Source: an uncultured Saprospiraceae bacterium (GTDB lineage: Bacteria; Bacteroidota; Bacteroidia; Chitinophagales; Saprospiraceae). Taken from it: a DNA stretch of 5,883 nt. Below, one piece after another: positions 1 to 5,883 of the stretch. Numbering within the stretch: position 1 is the stretch's first letter; each line of letters begins with the position of its first letter. The notes beneath the pieces were generated by a model that had not been told where the DNA came from, ran no database searches, and saw only the letters and a program-made list of their open reading frames with translations. The stretch is from contig CAKZUM010000514.1 in the NCBI GenBank assembly GCA_937921525.1, positions 1 to 5,883 on the forward strand, given 5' to 3'. The position numbers and the translations under genes are program-made.

Positions 1-4
1 AACA

Positions 5-17
5 GTCCCAAAGGGAC
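5..17. repeat. Short perfect hairpin (GTCCC-AAA-GGGAC)
   Basis: A perfect 5-bp inverted repeat (5-9 with 13-17) closes an AAA triloop. It lies 12 bases before the two related hairpins at 30-48 and 65-81, so it is probably the first part of one composite palindromic repeat that may extend beyond the left window edge. There is no T-tract after it, so it does not look like an intrinsic terminator. That it belongs to a dispersed repeat family is inferred from its neighbours, not shown here. Confidence 0.55.
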
Positions 18-26
18 GACACCCTG

Positions 27-82
27 TAACCCATGACGAAGTCGTGGGATAGACATCTCATAACCCATGACGAAGTCATGGT
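27..82. repeat. Tandem pair of GAA-triloop hairpins (34-bp period)
   Basis: The 17-base string TAACCCATGACGAAGTC occurs at 27-43 and again at 61-77, exactly 34 bases apart. Each copy begins a hairpin. The first is CCCATGAC-GAA-GTCGTGGG (30-48, 8 pairs including one T.G at 34/44). The second is CCATGAC-GAA-GTCATGG (65-81, 7 perfect pairs). The left arms are identical; the right arms differ (G44 versus A78) in a way that keeps position 34/68 paired. The loop context C-GAA-G matches the GNA-type triloop known to make unusually stable DNA mini-hairpins. The arrangement resembles REP-like palindromic elements, which in other bacteria are moved by HUH (Y1) transposases. No transposase is present in the window, so that link is inference. 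The second hairpin ends 13 bases before the ATG at 95 and would lie in the mRNA leader if transcription starts upstream. Confidence 0.7.
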
Positions 83-94
83 AAAACAAATACA

Positions 95-3000
95 ATGAAC
101 CTAAAATCAACACTCCTCCTACTCTGCTGCCTAAGCATCACCATCACAGCCAGCGCACAGAAAAAGAAAAGAGGTAAAAAAACAACCACCACAGCCGTAA
201 CCTCCCTCAACCCTAACCTATACAAAGGCCTAAAATTCCGAAACATAGGCCCATTCCGAGGTGGGCGAAGTGGCGCCGTGACAGGCGTACCCAATGATCC
301 ATTAACCTACTACATGGGAAGCACAGGCGGAGGCATTTGGAAAACAGAAGATGCAGGCACCAACTGGAAAAACATCTCAGACGGGCAATTAAAAACAGGT
401 TCCGTAGGCGCGATAGCCATCGCCAATTCCAACCACAATATCATATATGTAGGGATGGGCGAACATGCAATACGTGGCGTAATGACCTCTCACGGAAACG
501 GCGTTTATAAATCAACCGATAGCGGAAAGACGTGGACACATATGGGCTTAGATCGCTCTCGCCACATCGCCGCAGTTCGCATCCATCCCCAAAATCCAGA
601 TGTAGTATATGTCGCAGTACAAGGCGCAGCATATGGAGCCAACAAAGAAAGAGGCGTTTATAAAACAATGGATGGTGGAGTCACTTGGAAGCAAATTTTA
701 TATATAGATGACAATACAGGGGCAGCAGATTTGAGTATGGATGTCAATAATCCAGCGGTGCTATATGCAGGAATGTGGGAGCATCGCCGATACCCGTGGA
801 CGGTAAAAAGTGGTGGACCAGGATCGAGCATTCATAAGTCGGTTGATGGAGGAAAGACTTGGAAAAAATTGAGTAAAGGCTTACCAGAAGTAATGGGTAA
901 AGTAGCGGTAGATGTCTCTCCTGCCAATTCTAATAGAGTCTTTGCCAATATAGAAGCAGCAGGTGAAAAAGCAGGTGTTTATCGTTCAGATGATGCGGGT
1001 CAAACATGGAAACAAACTAGTAAAGATCGAATTACGATTGCTCGGTCGTGGTATTATATAGAAATCTTTGCCCACCCAACTAATGAAAATGAAGTCTATG
1101 TTTTAAATGCGCCTGTTTTGAAATCCATAGATGGTGGAGCTACTTTTAAAACAATCGCTATTGGACATGGTGACCAGCATGATATGTGGATCAATAAAGC
1201 GAATCCTAAAAATATCATTGTCGGGAATGATGGTGGTGCTACGGTTACTTTTAATGGTGGACAGACATGGTCTACTCAAAACAATCAGCCAACGGTACAG
1301 TTTTACAGAGTAATCACGGATAACCAAATTCCCTATCATGTGTATGGAGGGCAGCAAGATAATAGCACGGTAGCGATTGCGAGCAGAGGAATGGGCGGTA
1401 TTACCGAGAAAGACTGGTATCCAGTTGCAGGAGGAGAAAGTGCCTTTTTAGCTTTCGATCCAAATAACCCAGAACTTATCTATGGGGGAACCTACCATGG
1501 GATTATGTCCGTCTATGACAAAAAGACCAAAATGCGAAAAGACATCATGGCTTACCCCGTGATAGGCTTAGGAATGATACCTAAAGATATGAAATATCGT
1601 TTTAATTGGAACTCTCCGATAGTGGCCTCTCCACAAGATTATTCGGTCATGTATCATGGGGGTAATAAAGTATTAAAGACAACAGACGGTGGCTTAAGTT
1701 GGGAAGAAATAAGTCCTGATTTGACTAGAAATGATAAAAGCAAACAAGGCCCCGGTGGCACCCCTTTTACCATTGAAGGCGCAGGCGGTGAAAATTATAA
1801 CACCATCACTTACTTAGAAGTATCTGAACATAGCGCAGATGTAATCTGGGCAGGTAGTGATGACGGTCTAGTGCATGTGACAAAAGATGGAGGAGAAAAT
1901 TGGAATAAAGTAACGCCGAATGGAATTGGAGAAGCCTTAATCAATGCCATAGATGTCTCTCCGCATAATGAAAGCACAGCGTATATTGCTGTTACGAAAT
2001 ATAAATTTAATGACTTCACGCCAATGGCCTATGTAACAAATGACTATGGGGCTACTTGGAAAAAAATAACCAATGGTATAGCAAACGAAGATTATGTGAG
2101 AGTAGTTAGAGAAGATCCTAAGAAAGAAGGTTTGCTATATGCAGGTACAGAAACTGGCTTATACGTCTCCTATAACAATGGACAAAAATGGGAAAGAATG
2201 CAATTAAACTTACCTGTATGTCCAATCAATGATTTGACCTTTGCGGATAATGATTTGGTGATTGCCACATCTGGTAGAGGATTTTGGATATTGGATGATT
2301 TAGGTGCATTACAACAAAGTGCTGGTCCTTTAGCTAATCAAAAACAGGCACAAATTTTCCAACCAAAACCTAGTATGAGAATTAGCTATTCGTCTAGACG
2401 AGGTTCTAATACTTCTGGAAAAAATCCACCAACTGGCGTCATCATAGATTACTACTTACCATCGAATATGGACACTAGTGAGGTTCAATTAGAGGTCTTG
2501 GATAAGGCAGGTAATCTTATCCGAAGTTATTCAAATAAGAAAGTTAAAAAGACTAAACCATACGCAGGAGGCCCACGTCCTATAAAGCCTTTACCTTCTA
2601 AAAAAGGGATTAATCGGGTTGCATGGGACTTGCGTACGATGCCTACGCCTGGTATTCAAGGTGTTTTTGTCAATGGAACCTATAGCGGTGCAATGGTAGC
2701 ACCAGGAAAATATACCTTACGATTGACAGCCGATGGAAAAGTTTCTGAGACAACAGCAACTGTCACTCCAGACCCAAGAGTAAAAGCACTTCCTGAAGAC
2801 TTCGAAGAACAACAGACTGCTTTACAACAAATTGATGCCACTATTATCGAGATGCATACATCTGTCAATCGAATGCGAAAGGTTAAGGACCAAGTAGGCA
2901 ACTTAAATAAATTATTGAAGGAAATGGAAGGGGTTGATACATTAGTGCAAGCAGGAGAAGCGATTGCCACAAAAATTTCAAATTGGGAAGATTTCTTAAT

Positions 3001-3259
3001 TCAGAAAAATCAAAAGACTTTTCAGGATGTCATCAACTTTCCAAATAGACTGAATTCTGACTTTATGAATTTAAAAGGGAAGATAGATCAACATGACCCA
3101 AGAATGACAGAAGGTGCGAAACAAAGATTGGCAGATCTATTAAAAGAATGGAATACTCATAAGGCAACCTTAGAAAATATTGTTTCCAAGGATGTTCCTG
3201 CATTTAATCAGCTTTTTTCTAAACTAAAAACGCCTGTTTTGGTTATACCTAAAAAATAA
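95..3259 (+). CDS. Secreted VPS10/sortilin-like Asp-box (BNR) beta-propeller protein
   Basis: This is a complete 1054-residue protein. Residues 1-21 form a Sec signal peptide: Lys4, a Leu-rich core (L7-L10), and an A19-S20-A21 site before Gln22. A basic Lys/Thr-rich linker follows (23-36). Eleven Asp-box motifs (S/T-x-D-x-G-x-T-W-like) start at K83, K139, K190, K248, R297, K343, V384, K528, V595, V647 and V691. The 144-residue gap between the seventh and eighth suggests either two propellers or one large sortilin-like propeller with degenerate blades. The propeller ends at A724-TSGRGFWILDD, a signature familiar from this group. Residues about 780-895 resemble an Ig/FlgD-like fold (G838-INRVAWDLR, A869-PGKY). 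Residues 900-1054 look helical and charged, possibly coiled coil. There is no C-terminal type IX sorting domain and no lipobox, so periplasmic or outer-surface export is likely. Relatives are often labelled glycosyl hydrolase or sortilin-like, but no catalytic residues can be assigned; the role is unknown, perhaps binding protein or glycan. The ATG is supported by the signal peptide and an A-rich leader without Shine-Dalgarno. The first ~560 bases are much more GC-rich than the rest. Confidence 0.88.
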   Translation: MNLKSTLLLLCCLSITITASAQKKKRGKKTTTTAVTSLNPNLYKGLKFRNIGPFRGGRSGAVTGVPNDPLTYYMGSTGGGIWKTEDAGTNWKNISDGQLKTGSVGAIAIANSNHNIIYVGMGEHAIRGVMTSHGNGVYKSTDSGKTWTHMGLDRSRHIAAVRIHPQNPDVVYVAVQGAAYGANKERGVYKTMDGGVTWKQILYIDDNTGAADLSMDVNNPAVLYAGMWEHRRYPWTVKSGGPGSSIHKSVDGGKTWKKLSKGLPEVMGKVAVDVSPANSNRVFANIEAAGEKAGVYRSDDAGQTWKQTSKDRITIARSWYYIEIFAHPTNENEVYVLNAPVLKSIDGGATFKTIAIGHGDQHDMWINKANPKNIIVGNDGGATVTFNGGQTWSTQNNQPTVQFYRVITDNQIPYHVYGGQQDNSTVAIASRGMGGITEKDWYPVAGGESAFLAFDPNNPELIYGGTYHGIMSVYDKKTKMRKDIMAYPVIGLGMIPKDMKYRFNWNSPIVASPQDYSVMYHGGNKVLKTTDGGLSWEEISPDLTRNDKSKQGPGGTPFTIEGAGGENYNTITYLEVSEHSADVIWAGSDDGLVHVTKDGGENWNKVTPNGIGEALINAIDVSPHNESTAYIAVTKYKFNDFTPMAYVTNDYGATWKKITNGIANEDYVRVVREDPKKEGLLYAGTETGLYVSYNNGQKWERMQLNLPVCPINDLTFADNDLVIATSGRGFWILDDLGALQQSAGPLANQKQAQIFQPKPSMRISYSSRRGSNTSGKNPPTGVIIDYYLPSNMDTSEVQLEVLDKAGNLIRSYSNKKVKKTKPYAGGPRPIKPLPSKKGINRVAWDLRTMPTPGIQGVFVNGTYSGAMVAPGKYTLRLTADGKVSETTATVTPDPRVKALPEDFEEQQTALQQIDATIIEMHTSVNRMRKVKDQVGNLNKLLKEMEGVDTLVQAGEAIATKISNWEDFLIQKNQKTFQDVINFPNRLNSDFMNLKGKIDQHDPRMTEGAKQRLADLLKEWNTHKATLENIVSKDVPAFNQLFSKLKTPVLVIPKK

Positions 3260-3527
3260 AGCGGGAATATTAAAGCAAGCCATATTATTTATGAATGAAC
3301 TGAGTTTCTAATCTCTGTTCTCGCTTCTCTATTCTACCATAAAATGACCGCTACACTACATTTAACATGTTAAAATTAATTTTATTTAAACGATTTTATA
3401 CTTATTGACGTTTATGTAGTGAAATAGAAAACATAGAAGTTGTATTTTTTAGATATTGATAATTACAACTTTATACATATAAAAATTAACCTTTTTTAAG
3501 GTTTTAGTTGGTTTTGTTTGTTATTGT
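3260..3527. other. AT-rich intergenic stretch after the propeller gene
   Basis: No credible gene lies between the stop of the propeller gene and the terminator. The two ATG-started frames I checked on the + strand (at about 3291 and 3344) stop after 6 and 9 codons. The stretch is strongly AT-rich, especially from 3361 on. It holds the nested palindromes annotated at 3354-3421, a second 8-bp inverted repeat (AAGTTGTA 3437-3444 with TACAACTT 3464-3471, 19-base loop), and a weak hairpin AACCTT-TTTT-AAGGTT (3488-3503) followed by T-rich sequence. I found no Bacteroidota-type promoter (TTG / TAnnTTTG) with convincing spacing. It is either a long 3' untranslated region or a site for a short RNA; neither can be decided from sequence alone. 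Confidence 0.5.
3354..3421. repeat. Nested AT-rich palindromes
   Basis: Two perfect 14-bp palindromes overlap by four bases: TTTAACATGTTAAA (3361-3374) and TAAAATTAATTTTA (3371-3384). Both lie inside an 8-bp inverted repeat, CACTACAT (3354-3361) and ATGTAGTG (3414-3421), with 52 bases between the arms. Symmetric sites of this kind can bind dimeric regulators or extrude as cruciforms, but in DNA this AT-rich some palindromy arises by chance. The location between two convergent gene ends argues against an ordinary operator. Function unassigned. Confidence 0.35.
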
Positions 3528-3563
3528 AAAGGGCATCCTCAGGATGCCCTTTCTTTTTCTTTT
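3528..3563 (+). terminator. Strong intrinsic terminator between convergent genes
   Basis: A perfect 11-bp stem (AAAGGGCATCC 3528-3538 with GGATGCCCTTT 3542-3552) closes a TCA triloop and is followed by the T-rich run 3550-3563, broken by two C residues. This is a classic Rho-independent terminator for + strand transcription. It lies 268 bases after the propeller stop but only 29 bases past the maeB stop. Read on the minus strand the same stem is followed by only TTT and then a mixed A-rich sequence, so it could end maeB transcripts less efficiently. Shared, bidirectional use is likely but inferred. Confidence 0.85.
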
Positions 3564-3581
3564 ATTGTCCTTTCTCTCCTT

Positions 3582-5864
3582 TTACCCCTGCGCATGTACT
3601 GCGGCAATCCCCACCATATCCACAATCTGACGCACGGTAGCTCCCAATTGGAGAATGTGAATTGGTTTATTCAAACCCACTAATATGGGGCCGATCACCT
3701 CATTATCCGACACACTTCCAACTAAGTTATAAGCAATATTAGCAGAAGATAAATTAGGGAAAATAAGGGTATTCGCCTTATGTCCACTCAATTTTGAAAA
3801 TGGATAATATTGAGTAAGCATTTCTGGTTTTAAAGCTACATGCGCTTGCATTTCCCCATCGACAATCCAATCTGGATGTCTTTCATGTATGATAGACGTT
3901 GCCTTCCTCATTAACATTGCGGACTCTCCTTTCGGGACAGAACCGAAATTAGAATAAGTAACTAATGCAATCTTAGGCTCAATATTATAGCGTCTAACTT
4001 CTTCTGCAACTAACTCCGTAATGTCTGCAATATCTTCAGCGGTCAGGTGATGATTGATCGTTGTATCAGCAATAAAAAGCGGCCCCTCTTTAGTCATTAA
4101 AATATGGATACCAGCTACTTTTTTAACCCCTTCTTTAGGACCTACTACTTGTACGGCAGGTCTTACCGTTTGAGGAAACTTTTTGGTTAATCCACCTATC
4201 ATGGCATCTGCATCCCCCGTCTCAACCATTAAACAACCGTAATAACTTCTTATCCGCATAGCATCTAATGCTTCTGCTTTATTAATTCCTTTTCGCTTTC
4301 TTTTTTCATAAAAAAGCTGACCATATGATTGTAGCTTCTCTTCTTCCACATCGTTAAAAGGTAACTTAGGATCAATAATAGGTACGCCTTCTAGTTGTAA
4401 ATTATACTCTTCAATGATCGCCAAAATTTTCTTTCTATTACCTAGCAATATAGGCTTCGCTATTTTTTCTTCTACCACTACTTGGGCAGCTTTTAATACG
4501 GATAGGTTTTGTGCATCCGCAAAAACAACTCGTTTTACATCTTGCTTTGCTTTATTTTCTATTATTTTGGATAACTTATTATCATTACCTAATCGAAATG
4601 CCAATTCTGTTTCATAAGCCTCCCAATCTTTAATTGGATGTTTGGCCACTCCCGAATCCATCGCCGCTTTTGCCACGGCTGGCGCAACAGTAGTAATCAA
4701 TCTAGGGTCAACTGGTTTGGGAATAATATAGTCCCTCCCAAAATTAAGATTGGCATTACTATATGCCATGTTCACCATATCTGGTACTGGCTTTTTGGCT
4801 AACTCTGCCAATGCCTTTACTGCCCCAAGTTTCATTGCTTCATTTATTTCAGAAGCTCGAACATCCAAGGCACCTCTAAATATAAATGGAAAGCCTAATA
4901 CATTGTTAACCTGATTTGGATAATCTGATCGACCTGTTGCCATAATACAATCTGGCCTTGCTTCTTTTGCATCTTCGTAACTAATCTCTGGAGTCGGATT
5001 CGCCATTGCAAAAATGATACAATCTTTAGCCATCGGCTTTATCATCTCCTTATCCAAAATATTCCCTTTAGACAAGCCAATAAAAACATCTGCTCCTTTT
5101 AAAATATCAGCTAAAGAAGTATCCGCAGGAACCGTGTTATTAATAAATTCTGGTTTCTTTCCATTCAGGTTATCTCGGTCTCCATGTATCAATCCTTTGC
5201 TATCGTACATATAAATATTGTCCTTATTCGCTCCCAAAGACACATATATTTTGGTACAAGAAATAGCAGATGCACCTGCCCCATTCACTACGATTTTGGC
5301 AGTAGAAATATTTTTACCTACTAGCTCTAAAGCGTTCAATAATGCCGCTCCACTAATGATTGCCGTTCCATGCTGGTCATCGTGCATCACGGGAATATTT
5401 AATTCCTTCTTCAGTCGTTCCTCAATCTCAAAACAAGCGGGTGCAGAAATATCTTCCAAATTTACTCCCCCAAATGTAGGTTCTAAAATCTTGACGGTTC
5501 TTACAAATTCATCTACATTTTTAGTATTTAATTCTAGGTCAAAACAGTCAATATCTGCATAGATTTTAAACAACAAGCCTTTCCCCTCCATCACTGGTTT
5601 TCCTGCCTCTGGACCTATATCTCCCAAACCTAAAACTGCTGTACCATTACTTATTACTGCTACCAAGTTTCCTTTTGCAGTATATTTATACACTTCATCT
5701 ACATTATCTCGAATTTCTAAACAAGGTTCTGCTACACCGGGAGAATAGGCTAATGATAGATCTCTTTGATTAGCCGTTTCTGTGGTAGGTATAACTTCAA
5801 TTTTTCCCGGTCTTCCTTCGGAATGATAATCTAAAGCTGCTTTTCTTAATGATTTTTTATCCAT
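3582..5864 (-). CDS. maeB: Malic enzyme with C-terminal phosphotransacetylase-like domain (MaeB type)
   Basis: This complete 760-residue cytosolic enzyme oxidatively decarboxylates malate to pyruvate and CO2, probably reducing NADP+. Family members are close to this length. The malic enzyme part covers about 1-428: Tyr40 in SLAYSPGVAEPC and Lys95 in MEGKGLLFK are the expected catalytic pair; Glu137, Asp138 (LEDISAP) and Asp163 are the expected divalent-metal ligands, with Asp162 (HDDQHGTA) the third catalytic residue by comparison with animal malic enzymes. A Rossmann nucleotide-binding turn is at N194-GAGASA, and ANPTPE (288-293) is the conserved late motif. Residues about 430-760 form a Pta-like domain. 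In E. coli MaeB the equivalent domain lacks phosphotransacetylase activity and mediates allosteric control, including by acetyl-CoA; the same is inferred here. All key residues are present and there is no frameshift. The ATG matches the usual family N-terminus. The frame stays open to the window edge, but no upstream start is visible. Cofactor preference (NADP versus NAD) is not proven by sequence. The gene converges on the propeller gene; its promoter lies outside the window. Confidence 0.96.
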   Translation of the reverse strand: MDKKSLRKAALDYHSEGRPGKIEVIPTTETANQRDLSLAYSPGVAEPCLEIRDNVDEVYKYTAKGNLVAVISNGTAVLGLGDIGPEAGKPVMEGKGLLFKIYADIDCFDLELNTKNVDEFVRTVKILEPTFGGVNLEDISAPACFEIEERLKKELNIPVMHDDQHGTAIISGAALLNALELVGKNISTAKIVVNGAGASAISCTKIYVSLGANKDNIYMYDSKGLIHGDRDNLNGKKPEFINNTVPADTSLADILKGADVFIGLSKGNILDKEMIKPMAKDCIIFAMANPTPEISYEDAKEARPDCIMATGRSDYPNQVNNVLGFPFIFRGALDVRASEINEAMKLGAVKALAELAKKPVPDMVNMAYSNANLNFGRDYIIPKPVDPRLITTVAPAVAKAAMDSGVAKHPIKDWEAYETELAFRLGNDNKLSKIIENKAKQDVKRVVFADAQNLSVLKAAQVVVEEKIAKPILLGNRKKILAIIEEYNLQLEGVPIIDPKLPFNDVEEEKLQSYGQLFYEKRKRKGINKAEALDAMRIRSYYGCLMVETGDADAMIGGLTKKFPQTVRPAVQVVGPKEGVKKVAGIHILMTKEGPLFIADTTINHHLTAEDIADITELVAEEVRRYNIEPKIALVTYSNFGSVPKGESAMLMRKATSIIHERHPDWIVDGEMQAHVALKPEMLTQYYPFSKLSGHKANTLIFPNLSSANIAYNLVGSVSDNEVIGPILVGLNKPIHILQLGATVRQIVDMVGIAAVHAQG

Positions 5865-5883
5865 AATAGTTTGTTCAAAAATG
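5865..5883 (-). other. Proximal leader of maeB, cut by the window edge
   Basis: These 19 bases are all that is visible upstream of the maeB ATG. Read on the minus strand they are A/T-rich, with no purine-rich Shine-Dalgarno box, which fits translation initiation in Bacteroidota. No promoter element can be judged from so short a piece. Confidence 0.4.

Noticed and set aside
1..94. Possible CRISPR array
   Set aside because: Only two repeat copies with a 17-base core, each a hairpin, with no spacer-sized unique units and no cas genes; a palindromic repeat element fits better.
95..170. Lipoprotein signal in the propeller protein (Cys11-Cys12)
   Set aside because: The cysteines sit within the hydrophobic core without a proper lipobox, and a clean A-S-A cleavage site follows at 19-21.
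76..294. 72-codon minus-strand frame with a hydrophobic Val/Phe-rich stretch
   Set aside because: It is antisense to the signal peptide and Lys/Thr-rich linker of the propeller gene. The hydrophobic run comes from complementing the C-rich, Lys/Thr codons there.
2780..3259. Type IX secretion C-terminal sorting domain on the propeller protein
   Set aside because: The C-terminus is helical, charged and ends in a Lys-rich tail; the typical Ig-like sorting domain with its late conserved Gly/Lys motifs is absent.
3582..4574. Separate phosphotransacetylase gene in place of a fused domain
   Set aside because: The Pta-like region is in one uninterrupted frame with the malic enzyme part, and the total length of 760 residues matches known MaeB proteins.
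5218..5562. 114-codon open frame on the + strand inside maeB
   Set aside because: It lies fully antisense to the conserved catalytic half of the malic enzyme, has no recognisable domain, and is best explained as a shadow of that coding sequence.

Overview
The window looks like chromosomal DNA from a member of the Bacteroidota, possibly of the Saprospiria/Chitinophagia type; rank below phylum is a guess. The support is AT-rich coding sequence with TTA/TTG leucine codons, no Shine-Dalgarno sequence before either gene (A-rich leader before the first, no purine-rich box before the second), a very large exported Asp-box protein of a kind common in this phylum, and a malic enzyme fused to a phosphotransacetylase-like domain.

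Layout: bases 1-94 hold three short triloop hairpins, two of them 34-bp-spaced copies of one unit. The last hairpin ends 13 bases before the start codon of the first gene. Bases 95-3259 (+) encode a 1054-residue secreted, VPS10/sortilin-like beta-propeller protein with eleven visible Asp-boxes, an Ig/FlgD-like module and a helical C-terminus. Bases 3260-3581 are an AT-rich intergenic stretch with nested palindromes, then a strong intrinsic terminator beside the end of the second gene. Bases 3582-5864 (-) encode a complete 760-residue MaeB-type malic enzyme, whose start lies 19 bases inside the window edge.

The two genes are convergent and have no evident functional link: one is a cell-envelope or secreted protein of unknown role, the other a central-carbon enzyme (malate to pyruvate). 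They probably share only the terminator region. I see no mobile-element gene, CRISPR array, tRNA, rRNA or defence system. The points most worth a second look are the hairpin repeats abutting the first gene, the sharp base-composition and codon-use change about 560 bases into that gene, and the long untranslated stretch between its stop codon and the terminator. I do not see convincing evidence of a new biological system.
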